This document shows, piece after piece, positions 1 to 9,024 of a DNA stretch of 64,000 nucleotides. The stretch is from contig NZ_JADKYX010000021.1 of NCBI RefSeq assembly GCF_016093545.1, positions 81,381 through 145,380 of the forward strand. Reading direction: 5' to 3'. Each line of letters starts with the position of its first letter. Positions within the stretch are counted from its first letter, which is position 1. This DNA is from Massilia rhizosphaerae (GTDB lineage Bacteria; Pseudomonadota; Gammaproteobacteria; Burkholderiales; Burkholderiaceae_D). The notes beneath the pieces were generated by a model. It was not told where the DNA came from, did no database searches, and was given only the letters and a program-made list of their open reading frames with translations. The position numbers were made by a program, and so were the translations under genes.

Positions 1-24
1 GCCGCGGGTATCGTTGTGGACATC

Positions 25-64
25 GGACCGGCAGGCAAGGCCTGACCGGTCCGTTCCACCTTTT
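25..64 (+). terminator. Stem-loop upstream of uppS, possible terminator
   Basis: GGACCGG-CAGGC (25-36) pairs with GCCTG-A-CCGGTCC (40-52): a 12-bp stem with one bulged A and a 3-nt loop, followed by a short run TTTT at 61-64. It probably ends the gene lying left of the window. The 45 bases before it can be read open but match no ribosome-recycling-factor C-terminus, the usual upstream neighbour. The U tract is weak, so an attenuator or processing hairpin is also possible. Confidence 0.45.
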
Positions 65-110
65 GTTGCTATCCTCCTGCAGTCCGTTTGACCGCCATTT
101 GGCCCGATTT

Positions 111-869
111 ATGATTTTCAAAAGTTCGACCACCGCAGTTCCGGAAGCGCCCAAGGTGCCGCGTCATATCGCCATCATCATGGATGGCAATGGCCGCTGG
201 GCGACCAAGCGCCTGCTGCCCCGCGTGGCCGGCCACGTCAAGGGTGTGGACGCCGTGCGCAAGATCGTCGAAGCGTGCGTGGAACGCGGCGTCGAATACC
301 TGACGCTGTTCGCGTTTTCGTCGGAAAACTGGCGCCGTCCCGCCGACGAGGTGTCCTACCTGATGGGCTTGTTCGTCACGGCGCTCGAGCGCGAAGTGGC
401 GAAGATGCATGCCAATAACATCCGCCTGAAAGTGGTGGGCGACCTGTCGCGCTTCTCCCCCAAGCTGCAGGACATGATCGCCAACGCCGAGCGCCGCACC
501 GCGAACAACTCGCGCCTGACCGTCACCGTGTGCGCCAACTACGGCGGCCGCTGGGACATCATGCAGGCGACCGGCAAGATGGTCGCCGCCAACCCGGGCG
601 TGACGGAATACACCGAGGAGATGCTGGCACCGCACCTGGCGATGGCCTACGCGCCCGAGCCCGACCTGTTCATCCGCACGGGCGGCGAGGAGCGCATCTC
701 CAACTTCCTCCTGTGGCAGCTCGCGTATTCGGAGCTGTACTTCACCGACGCCTTCTGGCCGGACTTTTCGCCCGAGTCGCTCGACACGGCGATCGCGTCC
801 TACCAGAGCCGGGAACGCCGCTTCGGCCGCACCGGCGAGCAGGTCGCCAACAAGGCCAAGACAAACTGA
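111..869 (+). CDS. uppS: Undecaprenyl diphosphate synthase (cis-prenyltransferase)
   Basis: Adds eight isopentenyl units in cis to farnesyl diphosphate, making the C55 carrier lipid for peptidoglycan and O-antigen; cytosolic, membrane-associated. The product is 252 aa, the usual size. The N-terminal motif HIAIIMDGNGRWA carries the catalytic Asp and substrate-binding Gly-Asn-Gly-Arg. The FAFSSENWRRP block and the C-terminal DLFIRTGGEERISNFLLWQ block, which binds IPP and Mg, are both present. ATG 111 is chosen because it places the DGN motif near residue 25 as in the family; a TTG at 63 would add 16 unlike residues. It overlaps cdsA by one base (TGATG), so the two are translationally coupled. 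Confidence 0.96.
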   Translation: MIFKSSTTAVPEAPKVPRHIAIIMDGNGRWATKRLLPRVAGHVKGVDAVRKIVEACVERGVEYLTLFAFSSENWRRPADEVSYLMGLFVTALEREVAKMHANNIRLKVVGDLSRFSPKLQDMIANAERRTANNSRLTVTVCANYGGRWDIMQATGKMVAANPGVTEYTEEMLAPHLAMAYAPEPDLFIRTGGEERISNFLLWQLAYSELYFTDAFWPDFSPESLDTAIASYQSRERRFGRTGEQVANKAKTN

Positions 870-1696
870 TGCTTAGAACCCGCGTCATTACCGCCGTCGT
901 GCTGCTGGCAGTGTTGCTGCCAGTCCTTTACTTCAACAATTACACGGCGTTCGCGGTGGTGGCGACGGTGTTCTTCGGCGCCGCCATCTGGGAGTGCTTC
1001 CGGCTGTTCAACCCGGAGACGCACAATGCCCACGTGATCGCCATCGTGTGGGCGGCCGTGTTCGCGATGGCCGTGTTCACGGGACATACGAATCTGTCGT
1101 TCTGGGCCGCGCTCAGCGTCGCGCTGTGGATCGCCCGGTTCGCGCCGTCGCTGAAGATGGGCCTGCCGCCGCTGCACACGCCCGCGAATACGCTGCTGTC
1201 CCTGGTGTACGCGTTCGCCGTGGTCGGCTGCTTCGCCGCCATCGTCGACCTGTATTCCCATTCGCCGCTGTTCCTGCTGTCCGTGCTCGCGATCGTGTGG
1301 GTGGCCGATATCGGCGCCTATTTCTCCGGCAAGGCCTTCGGCAAGCGCAAGCTGGCGCCCTCGATCTCGCCCGGCAAGTCGTGGGAAGGCGCGATCGGCG
1401 GCGGCATCGCCGTGCTCGTGCTGGGCGGCCTGTCGGTCCAGTTCGGCGGCGACGCCTTTGCGAACACCTTCGCCGCGCGCGTCCAGCATCACTACGGCTG
1501 GCCCGCGCTCGTCGTGGTGCTCGTGCTGATGGTTGCCGCCAGCATCGTCGGCGACCTGTTCGAATCCCAACTCAAGCGGCGCGCGGGCATGAAGGACAGC
1601 AGCAACCTGCTGCCCGGCCATGGCGGCGTGCTCGACCGCATCGACGCGCTGGTCCCGGTGCTGCCGCTGGCCGCCCTGATCGGCGCGCGGCTGTAA
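869..1696 (+). CDS. cdsA: Phosphatidate cytidylyltransferase (CDP-diglyceride synthase)
   Basis: Converts phosphatidic acid and CTP to CDP-diacylglycerol, the branch point for phosphatidylethanolamine and phosphatidylglycerol, in the inner membrane. The 275-aa product has many hydrophobic segments, starting at residues 7-25. It ends with the CDP-alcohol signature: KAFGKRKLAPSISPGKSWEG in the middle, then SIVGDLFESQLKRRAGMKDS and LPGHGGVLDRIDAL near the C-terminus, which includes the conserved Asp, Lys-Arg and GHGGxxDRxD. The start ATG overlaps the uppS stop. It lies in the usual uppS-cdsA-dxr order. Confidence 0.96.
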   Translation: MLRTRVITAVVLLAVLLPVLYFNNYTAFAVVATVFFGAAIWECFRLFNPETHNAHVIAIVWAAVFAMAVFTGHTNLSFWAALSVALWIARFAPSLKMGLPPLHTPANTLLSLVYAFAVVGCFAAIVDLYSHSPLFLLSVLAIVWVADIGAYFSGKAFGKRKLAPSISPGKSWEGAIGGGIAVLVLGGLSVQFGGDAFANTFAARVQHHYGWPALVVVLVLMVAASIVGDLFESQLKRRAGMKDSSNLLPGHGGVLDRIDALVPVLPLAALIGARL

Positions 1697-1787
1697 GACC
1701 AGGCTGCTTCAACGCGGGCGGGCGCCGTCGCGGCGCGCGCCGTGCCAGAATCACTCAGCATCTGCCCGTGTTGGAGCGACCTTGACA

Positions 1788-2975
1788 ATGGAACGCAACA
1801 TGCAACACATCACTATTCTGGGCGCCACCGGTTCGATCGGCGTCTCGACCCTCGACGTGCTCGCGCGTCATCCCGACAAATACCGTGTCTACGCACTGTC
1901 CGCGCATGAACGCGTGGACGCGCTGGCCGCGCAATGCCGCGTGTTCCGGCCGCGGCGCGCCGTCGTCGGCTCGCCCGACGCCGCGGCGCGCCTGCGCGAG
2001 CTGCTGGCCGGCCTGCCCATCGACGTCGACCACGGCGAGGCGGCGCTGTGCGAGATCGCATCCAGCCCGGACACGGACACGGTGATGGCCGCCATCGTCG
2101 GCGCCGCCGGCCTCCCGCCCACGCTCGCGGCCGCGCGCGCGGGCAAGAAGGTCCTGCTGGCGAACAAGGAAGCGCTCGTCATGTCCGGCCAGCTGTTCAT
2201 GGACGCCGTCAAGGAACACAAGGCCACGCTGCTCCCCATCGATTCCGAGCACAACGCCATCTTCCAGTCGCTGCCGGGCACGTACGGACGTTCGCCCGAC
2301 GCGGCCGGCGTGGCCAGGATCCTGCTGACGGCGTCGGGCGGTCCGTTCCTGCAGCGCGCCGTCGACACGCTGGAACACGTGACGCCGGAAGAAGCCTGCA
2401 AGCATCCGAACTGGGCGATGGGCCGCAAGATCTCCGTCGACTCCGCCACGATGATGAACAAGGGCCTCGAAGTGATCGAGGCGCACTGGCTGTTCGGCGC
2501 GCCGGCCGACCGCATCGAGGTCGTCATCCACCCGCAGAGCGTGATCCACTCGATGGTGTCGTACGTGGACGGTTCCGTGCTCGCCCAGCTGGGCAACCCG
2601 GACATGCGCACGCCCATCGCCCACGCGCTCGCCTACCCGGAACGCATCGATTCCGGCGTGGCCCAGCTCGACCTGACGCAATGGGCCGCGCTGGCGTTCC
2701 ACAAGCCCGACTTCGATCGCTTCCCCTGCCTGGCGCTCGCCTTCGACGCCTTGCGCGCGGGCGGCACGGCGCCCGCCTTGCTGAACGCGGCGAACGAAGT
2801 CGCGGTCCAAGCATTCCTGGAGCGCCGCATCGGCTTTCGCGCCATCGACCGCGTCGTGCGCCGCGTGATGGACGAGAACCCGCACGGCGCGGCTTCCAGC
2901 ATCGAGGCCGTGATGGCCCAGGACGCGCGCGCCCGCGCCGCGGCCGAGCGCATCGTGCATGCGCTGTCAGCATGA
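1788..2975 (+). CDS. dxr: 1-deoxy-D-xylulose 5-phosphate reductoisomerase
   Basis: First committed step of the methylerythritol phosphate pathway: NADPH-dependent rearrangement and reduction of DXP to MEP. It is 395 aa. The N-terminal NADPH fold has GATGSIGVSTLDV. LLANKEALVMSGQL and the metal/substrate site PIDSEHNAIFQSL follow, then the flexible-loop sequence HPNWAMGRKISVDSATMMNK with the Glu-rich GLEVIEAHWLF. ATG 1788 has GGAG 11 bases upstream; ATG 1800 (starting MQHITILG) is an equally reasonable start. It supplies isopentenyl diphosphate to UppS, encoded two genes upstream. Confidence 0.96.
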   Translation: MERNMQHITILGATGSIGVSTLDVLARHPDKYRVYALSAHERVDALAAQCRVFRPRRAVVGSPDAAARLRELLAGLPIDVDHGEAALCEIASSPDTDTVMAAIVGAAGLPPTLAAARAGKKVLLANKEALVMSGQLFMDAVKEHKATLLPIDSEHNAIFQSLPGTYGRSPDAAGVARILLTASGGPFLQRAVDTLEHVTPEEACKHPNWAMGRKISVDSATMMNKGLEVIEAHWLFGAPADRIEVVIHPQSVIHSMVSYVDGSVLAQLGNPDMRTPIAHALAYPERIDSGVAQLDLTQWAALAFHKPDFDRFPCLALAFDALRAGGTAPALLNAANEVAVQAFLERRIGFRAIDRVVRRVMDENPHGAASSIEAVMAQDARARAAAERIVHALSA

Positions 2976-3015
2976 GGTGATGGCACCTACACGCGGGTAC
3001 TGACGGGAGAAAACC

Positions 3016-4362
3016 ATGAACCTGATCCACACCCTGCTGGCCTTCGTCCTGGCGCTGGGCCCCCTGATCATCTTCCACGAGCTGGGTCACTACGTCGTCG
3101 CGCGCCTGTGCGGCGTGAAGGTGCTGCGCTTCTCGATCGGCATGGGACGTGTCGTGTGGTCGCGCCGCTTCGGCCCGGACCAGACGGAATGGGCCATCTC
3201 GGCGCTGCCCATCGGCGGCTACGTCAAGATGCTCGACGAGCGCGATCCGTCCACCGCGCCCGCCAGCGAGGCCGACCTGCCGCGCGAATTCACGCGCCAG
3301 AACGTGTGGAAGCGCATCGCCATCGTGGCGGCGGGCCCGGTCGCCAACTTCATCCTCGCCATCGTCGTGATGGCCGCGCTGTTCATGCACGGGAAGCAGG
3401 AGCCGGGCACGCGCCTGCGCGCGATGCCGCAGACGGCCGCCGTGTACCAGGCCGGCGTGCGCGGCGGCGACGTCGTCACGGCCGTCAACGGCCGGCCCGT
3501 GCAGTCGTGGACGGAGCTGCGCTGGGAACTCGTGCGCGCCGCCATCGACAAGCATGCGGCCGAACTGACCCTGCGCGGTCCCGAGTCCGGCGCCGCCCCG
3601 TATCGCGCCGTGCTGCCGGCCGACCGCATGGCCGCGCTGGACGTGGACGGCGACGTGCTGGGCGCGCTCGGCATGCAGATGTGGCGCCCGCGGCCGACGG
3701 TCGACAAGGTGCTGCCGGACGGCCCGGCCGCGCGCGCGGGCCTGCAGGCGGGCGACCTGGTGACGTCCATCGACGGCAAGCCCATACTGGACGGCATCGC
3801 CTTCATCGAGGCCGTGCGCGGCGCGGTCGGCAAGACGCTGCAGGTGGGCGTCCTGCGGGGCGACCGCCAGCTCGTCGTGCCGCTCACGCCCGAGCGCGAC
3901 CCGCAGTCGGGCAAGGGCCTCGTGAAGCTGTTGATCGCGCAGGCGCCCGGGATGGTGACGGTGAAGGAGGGCCCGCTGGGCGCGTTCGCCAAGGGCGTAG
4001 AGCGCACGTGGGAGACGAGCGCGATGACCGTCAAGATGATCGCCAAGATGGTCGTGGGCGAGGTCTCGCTGAAGAACGTGACGGGCCCGATCACCATCGC
4101 GGACGTGGCCGGACAGACCGCGCGCTCGGGGCTCGAGCCCTTCCTCGAGTTCATCGCGTTCATCTCCATCAGCCTGGGTGTAATGAATCTGTTACCAATT
4201 CCCGTTCTGGACGGTGGCCATTTGCTGTATTATTCGCTGGAAGTTTTGACCGGGCGCCCCTTGCCCGCGCGGATCGGCGAGATCGCGCAGCGTGCCGGGG
4301 TGGGCCTGCTGTTCATGCTGATGGCGCTTGCCGTCTTCAACGACCTGGTGCGGCTGCTCTGA
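3016..4362 (+). CDS. rseP: Site-2 intramembrane zinc metalloprotease RseP
   Basis: Cleaves anti-sigma factor RseA inside the membrane after DegS during the envelope stress response, and clears remnant signal peptides. It is 448 aa. The first membrane segment carries the zinc motif HELGH (residues 22-26). Two PDZ domains follow (about 120-200 and 220-300; note the LPDGPAARAGLQAGD repeat). The last segments contain NLLPIPVLDGGHLLYY with the third zinc ligand Asp. The start is supported by GGGAG about 8 bases upstream. It sits directly before bamA, as in most betaproteobacteria. Confidence 0.96.
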   Translation: MNLIHTLLAFVLALGPLIIFHELGHYVVARLCGVKVLRFSIGMGRVVWSRRFGPDQTEWAISALPIGGYVKMLDERDPSTAPASEADLPREFTRQNVWKRIAIVAAGPVANFILAIVVMAALFMHGKQEPGTRLRAMPQTAAVYQAGVRGGDVVTAVNGRPVQSWTELRWELVRAAIDKHAAELTLRGPESGAAPYRAVLPADRMAALDVDGDVLGALGMQMWRPRPTVDKVLPDGPAARAGLQAGDLVTSIDGKPILDGIAFIEAVRGAVGKTLQVGVLRGDRQLVVPLTPERDPQSGKGLVKLLIAQAPGMVTVKEGPLGAFAKGVERTWETSAMTVKMIAKMVVGEVSLKNVTGPITIADVAGQTARSGLEPFLEFIAFISISLGVMNLLPIPVLDGGHLLYYSLEVLTGRPLPARIGEIAQRAGVGLLFMLMALAVFNDLVRLL

Positions 4363-4485
4363 ACACACGGCACTCCGATACATACGCCGCGCCCGCGGCG
4401 GGCATCGGAGTGTCCGGCTCGAGCAGGACAAGCGCCGGCGAAGAACACGTAACGTTGTCCAATGACTGACCCATTGATCTAACCG

Positions 4486-6846
4486 ATGAATTTAAAACCC
4501 GAACGTTTTGCCCAGCCGCGTTTTGCCTTGCCCTCCCGTCGCAGCATGATCGGCGCCGCCGTGCTGGCCCTGTGTGCCGGCCACGCGTGGGCTGTCGCTC
4601 CCTTCGTCGTGAAGGACATCCGGGTCGAAGGCATCCAGCGGACCGAGGCAGGCACGGTGTTCAGCTACCTGCCGGTGCGCGTGGGCGAGACCTTCGACGA
4701 CGAAAAAGGCACGGCGGCGATCAAGGCGCTGTACGCCACCGGCTTCTTCAAGGACATCCGCCTGGAAGAGGAAAACGGCGTGCTCGTGGTGCTGGTCGAG
4801 GAACGTCCCGCCATCGCCTCCGTCGACTTCACCGGCACCAAGGAATTCGAAAAGGACATGCTCGTCAAGGCGCTGAAGGAAATCGGCGTCGGCGAGACCA
4901 AGATCTTCGACAAGGCGTCGGTCGACCGCGCCGAGCAGGAACTCAAGCGCCAGTACCTGTCGCACGGCCTGTACGGCGTCAAGATCACGACCACCGTCAC
5001 CCCGATCGAGCGTAACCGCGTGAACATCATGTTCAACGTGGACGAGGGCGACGTCGCCAAGATCAAGCAGATCAACATCGTCGGCAACAAGGCGTTCTCC
5101 GACAAGGAACTGCGCGCGCTGCTGCAGCTGAACACGTCCGGCTGGTTCACGTGGTATTCGAAGGCCGACCAGTACTCGAAGCAGAAGCTGACGGGCGACC
5201 TGGAGACCATCAAGTCGTGGTACCTGAATCACGGCTACCTGGAAGTGAACGTCGAGTCCACGCAGGTCTCGATCACCCCGGACAAGAAGGACATCTACCT
5301 CACCATCAACATCACGGAAGGCGAGAAGTACACCGTCTCCGGCATCAAGATGGACGGCGAGATGTTCGGCCGCGAGCAGGAACTGAAGAACCTGATCCTG
5401 CTGAAGCCGGGCCAGACGTACTCCGGCGACCTGCAGGAAGCGTCGAACAAGCGCATCGCCGACCGCCTGGCGAGCTTCGGCTACGCGTTCGCGAACGTCA
5501 CCGCCAACCCGGAGATCAACCGCGAGAAGCGCGAAGTCGCCTTCACGTTCTTCGTCGATCCGGGCAAGCGCGCCTACGTGCGCCACATGACCATCTCGGG
5601 CAACACGATCACCCGCGACGAAGTGATCCGCCGCGAATTCCGCCAGTTCGAGAGCTCGTGGTACGACCCGAACCGGGTGAAGCTGTCGCGCGACCGCGTC
5701 GACCGCCTCGGCTACTTCAAGGACGTGACGGTCGAGACGCCGGAAGCGCAGGGCACCAACGACGCCGTGGACGTGAACATCGCCGTCGTCGAAAAGCCGA
5801 CCGGTAACTTCATGATCGGCGGCGCGTTCTCGCAGGCGGAAAAATTCACCTTCACCGCGTCCGTCACGCAGGCCAACTTCGCCGGCAGCGGCAACACCGT
5901 CGGCGTGGAACTGAACACGAGCCGCTACAACCGCACGATCTCGTTCGCCCAGACCAATCCGTACTTCACGGACGACGGCATCTCGCGCGCCTTCCAGCTG
6001 TACCTGCGCACGTCGCGCCCGCCCGCGCTGAACATCGGTTCGTACACCGTGCGCCAGCAGGGCGGCAACCTGACGTTCGGCGTGCCGTTCTCGGAAATCG
6101 ACACCGTCTTCTTCGGCGCCGGCCTGGAAAAGACCCGCCTCGAGACCGACGAGAGCTCGCCGACGTTGTACCAGCAGTTCGTCATGCAGAACTCGAAGGA
6201 TCCGACTGCGAAGGCCACGGGCGTGGGCACGGCGACGACGAACGCCATCCCGTTCACCGTGGCGTGGGGCCGCGATTCGCGCGATTCCGCCATCACCCCG
6301 ACCCGCGGCCGCTACCAGCGCGCCAACCTGGAAGTCGACGTCGTCGGCGACGCCAAGTACTACCGCGTGGTGTACGACCACGAGTGGTATCGTCCGATCA
6401 CGCGCTGGATGACGCTGGCGCTGAAGGGCGAGTTGGACTACGGCGCGGGCCTCGGCGGCAACGCCTACCCGGTCTTCAAGAACTTCTACGGCGGCGGCAT
6501 CGGCTCGGTGCGCGGCTACGAAAGCTCGTCGCTGGGCATCGTCGACCCGCGCACGTACGACGCGCTGGGCGGCGCCAAGCGCGTGATCGGCAACGCCGAG
6601 CTGCAGTTCCCGTTCCCGGGCAGCGGCCAGGATCGTTCGCTGCGCTGGTTCACCTTCGCCGACACGGGCCAGGTCTACCAGGAGCACGAACCGATCCGCA
6701 CGTCGCAGCTGCGCTACTCGGCGGGTATCGGCCTGTCGTGGATTTCCCCGGTGGGCCCGCTCAAGTTGAGTTATGCTAAGCCCTTGAACGCGAAGCCGGG
6801 CGATCGCCTGGAGCGCTTCCAGTTCCAGATGGGTACCGGTTTCTGA
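4486..6846 (+). CDS. bamA: Outer membrane protein assembly factor BamA
   Basis: Central Omp85 subunit of the BAM complex, which folds beta-barrel proteins into the outer membrane. It is 786 aa. There is a signal peptide to about residue 36 (AGHAWA cleavage). Five POTRA domains occupy about residues 40-440, beginning VVKDIRVEGIQRTEAG. A 16-strand barrel follows, with the conserved VRGY lid-loop motif (GSVRGYESSSLG). The last residue is Phe (FQFQMGTGF), the usual C-terminal insertion signal. It is 123 bp after rseP and 35 bp before skp. Confidence 0.97.
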   Translation: MNLKPERFAQPRFALPSRRSMIGAAVLALCAGHAWAVAPFVVKDIRVEGIQRTEAGTVFSYLPVRVGETFDDEKGTAAIKALYATGFFKDIRLEEENGVLVVLVEERPAIASVDFTGTKEFEKDMLVKALKEIGVGETKIFDKASVDRAEQELKRQYLSHGLYGVKITTTVTPIERNRVNIMFNVDEGDVAKIKQINIVGNKAFSDKELRALLQLNTSGWFTWYSKADQYSKQKLTGDLETIKSWYLNHGYLEVNVESTQVSITPDKKDIYLTINITEGEKYTVSGIKMDGEMFGREQELKNLILLKPGQTYSGDLQEASNKRIADRLASFGYAFANVTANPEINREKREVAFTFFVDPGKRAYVRHMTISGNTITRDEVIRREFRQFESSWYDPNRVKLSRDRVDRLGYFKDVTVETPEAQGTNDAVDVNIAVVEKPTGNFMIGGAFSQAEKFTFTASVTQANFAGSGNTVGVELNTSRYNRTISFAQTNPYFTDDGISRAFQLYLRTSRPPALNIGSYTVRQQGGNLTFGVPFSEIDTVFFGAGLEKTRLETDESSPTLYQQFVMQNSKDPTAKATGVGTATTNAIPFTVAWGRDSRDSAITPTRGRYQRANLEVDVVGDAKYYRVVYDHEWYRPITRWMTLALKGELDYGAGLGGNAYPVFKNFYGGGIGSVRGYESSSLGIVDPRTYDALGGAKRVIGNAELQFPFPGSGQDRSLRWFTFADTGQVYQEHEPIRTSQLRYSAGIGLSWISPVGPLKLSYAKPLNAKPGDRLERFQFQMGTGF

Positions 6847-6881
6847 TCCGGCCCATCGCCGAGACAAGGATTGCGAAGAAT

Positions 6882-7406
6882 ATGTTGAAAAAATCGTTAG
6901 CCATGTTGCCGCGCAGCCTGGTGCTGGCGCTGCTGTGCGCCGGCGCGATGGCGCACGCTCAGGCGCAGACCGGTACGCCGAGCCGCATCGGTTTCGTCTA
7001 CACGGAACGCCTGATGACCGAGTCCAAGCTCGCCAAGGCGGCGGACGCGAAGCTGCAGGCCGAATTCTCCAAGCGCCAGAAGCAGGTCGACGACATGGTG
7101 CAGCGCTACAAGCAGACCCGCGAGAAGTTCGACGAGGAAGCGCCGAAGCTGTCGGACCTCGACCGCACCAAGCGCACGCGCGAACTGCTCGACATGGAAA
7201 AGGACGTGCAGCGCATGCAGCGCGAGTACAACGAGGACCTGTTCCAGCGCAAGAACGAAGAGCGCGCCGCCATCGCCCAGAAAGCCTATAAACTGATCGA
7301 ACAGGTGGCCGAGCAGGATCATCTCGACGTCGTGCTGCAGGAGGCCATCTGGACCAGTCCGCGCATCGACATCACCGATCGCATCCTCAAACTGCTCGAC
7401 AAATAA
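6882..7406 (+). CDS. skp: Periplasmic chaperone Skp/OmpH
   Basis: Trimeric periplasmic holdase that carries unfolded outer-membrane proteins to BamA. It is 174 aa. A signal peptide ends near AHAQAQ (residue 29). RIGFVYTERLMTES then forms the first strand of the trimer core. A long charged helical region rich in Lys, Glu, Arg and Gln forms the tentacles (about residues 45-130). The C-terminal DHLDVVLQEAIWTSPRIDIT completes the core. It stands between bamA and lpxD as in enterobacteria and Burkholderiales. Confidence 0.93.
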   Translation: MLKKSLAMLPRSLVLALLCAGAMAHAQAQTGTPSRIGFVYTERLMTESKLAKAADAKLQAEFSKRQKQVDDMVQRYKQTREKFDEEAPKLSDLDRTKRTRELLDMEKDVQRMQREYNEDLFQRKNEERAAIAQKAYKLIEQVAEQDHLDVVLQEAIWTSPRIDITDRILKLLDK

Positions 7407-7492
7407 GCAGGCAAGCAAGCCAAGGCGGCTCTGGATGCCGGCCGGCTCGGTGAGCGGCCGGCAGTTTTCACTTCTTTTACGGAACGACCACG

Positions 7493-8551
7493 ATGGGCAC
7501 TCGACTGGGTGATTTGGTCGAACGCTTCGGTGGGCAGTTGGTGGGTGACCCGAACCTCGAGGTTCAGGGCATCGCGCCGCTCGACAGCGCCGGCGATTCG
7601 CACATCAGTTTTCTCAGCAACAGCAAATTGCGCGCGCTGGCCGCACAGAGCCGGGCGGCGGCGCTGATCGTCTCGCCGCTGGACGACGCCACCGTCGCCA
7701 CGACCTATGCCGGCGCACGCATCGTCACCACCAACCCTTACGCCTATTTCGCCCGCGCCGCCCAGTATTTCGTGGCGCAGGACGAATTCGTCCCGCCGGC
7801 CGGCATCCACCCGAGCGCCGTCGTGCACGACACGGCGCGCATCGACCCGACGGCCCACGTCGGCCCGAACGTGACGGTGGAAGCGGGCGCCGTGATCCGC
7901 GCGCGCGTCCGCATCGACGCCGGCTGCTTCGTCGGCCGCGACGCCGAGATCGGCGAAGAGACGCACCTGTTCGCGAACGTGACCTTCCACGAGCGCTGCA
8001 GGATCGGCAAGCGCGGCATCCTGCATTCGGGGGCCGTGATCGGCACCGACGGTTTCGGCTTCGCGCGCGAGAACGGCGTGTACATCAAGATCCCGCAGAC
8101 GGGCCGCGTGCTGATGGGCGACGACGTCGACGTCGGCGCCAACACGACCATCGACCGCGGCGCCCTGGACGACACGGTCATCGAGGACGGCGTGAAGCTG
8201 GACAACCAGATCCAGATCGGCCACAACTGCCGCATCGGCGCGAACACGGCAATGGCCGGCTGCGTGGGGGTAGCCGGCAGCGCCAGGATCGGCAAGAATT
8301 GCACGTTCGGCGGCGCGGCCATGGTGCTGGGGCACCTGGAAATCGCGGACAACGTCCATATCTCCTCCGGCAGCATGGTGTCGCGTTCCGTGCTGGAGCC
8401 GGGGCAGTACACGGGTTTTTATCCGCTGGCCAAGAACGCCGAATGGGAAAAGAGCGCCGCCATCGTGCGCAACCTGTCCGCGCTGCGCGAGAAGATGCGC
8501 AGCCTGGAAAAACAGATCAAACAACTGACGGAAGCACCAGAACAAAAATGA
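7493..8551 (+). CDS. lpxD: UDP-3-O-(3-hydroxyacyl)glucosamine N-acyltransferase
   Basis: Third step of lipid A synthesis: adds a 3-hydroxyacyl chain from ACP to the 2-amino group of UDP-3-O-acylglucosamine. It is 352 aa. The N-terminal uridine-binding domain includes ISFLSNSKLRALAAQSRAAA. A left-handed parallel beta-helix of hexapeptide repeats (about residues 105-300) includes IGTDGFGFARENG and the catalytic-His region NQIQIGHNCRIG. A C-terminal helix (about 315-350) ends the protein. The stop overlaps the fabZ start (ATGA). Confidence 0.96.
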   Translation: MGTRLGDLVERFGGQLVGDPNLEVQGIAPLDSAGDSHISFLSNSKLRALAAQSRAAALIVSPLDDATVATTYAGARIVTTNPYAYFARAAQYFVAQDEFVPPAGIHPSAVVHDTARIDPTAHVGPNVTVEAGAVIRARVRIDAGCFVGRDAEIGEETHLFANVTFHERCRIGKRGILHSGAVIGTDGFGFARENGVYIKIPQTGRVLMGDDVDVGANTTIDRGALDDTVIEDGVKLDNQIQIGHNCRIGANTAMAGCVGVAGSARIGKNCTFGGAAMVLGHLEIADNVHISSGSMVSRSVLEPGQYTGFYPLAKNAEWEKSAAIVRNLSALREKMRSLEKQIKQLTEAPEQK

Positions 8552-9024
8552 CGAACGAAGCTACGACGAAGACCCTGGGGATCAACGAGATCAAGGAATA
8601 CCTGCCGCACCGCTATCCGATGCTGCTGGTCGACCGCGTGGTCGACTACGAGATCGGCAAGACGATCACCGCCATCAAGAACGTGACCGCCAACGAGGAA
8701 TTCTTCAACGGTCACTTCCCGCACAAGCCGGTCATGCCGGGCGTCCTGATGATCGAGGCGCTGGCGCAGACGGCCGCGATCCTGTCGTTCATGACCATGA
8801 ACGTCAAGCCGGACGAGAACTCGGTCGTGTACTTCGTCGGCATCGACAATGCGCGCTTCAAGCGCCCCGTCGAGCCGGGCGACCAGCTCAAGATGGACAT
8901 CGAGATCCTGCGCACCTCGCGCGGCATCTGGAAGTACAAGGCGGTCGCCAGCGTCGACGGCAAGGTCGCCGTCGAGGCGGAACTGATGTGCACCATCAGG
9001 GCGAACGAAAAGGCAGGGCAGTGA
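8548..9024 (+). CDS. fabZ: (3R)-hydroxyacyl-ACP dehydratase FabZ
   Basis: Dehydrates 3-hydroxyacyl-ACP in fatty acid elongation and so balances chains going to membrane lipids against those used by LpxA and LpxD next door. It is 158 aa with a single hot-dog fold. The substrate/ACP motif LPHRYPMLLVDRV comes first, then the catalytic His in FFNGHFPHKPVMPGV and the catalytic Glu in MIEALAQTAAI. ATG 8548 overlaps the lpxD stop, and the stop overlaps the lpxA start, so all three are translationally coupled. Confidence 0.97.
   Translation: MTNEATTKTLGINEIKEYLPHRYPMLLVDRVVDYEIGKTITAIKNVTANEEFFNGHFPHKPVMPGVLMIEALAQTAAILSFMTMNVKPDENSVVYFVGIDNARFKRPVEPGDQLKMDIEILRTSRGIWKYKAVASVDGKVAVEAELMCTIRANEKAGQ

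Noticed and set aside
4492..6867. 791-codon minus-strand open frame opposite bamA
   Set aside because: High-GC antisense artefact; bamA on the plus strand is complete with all expected domains.
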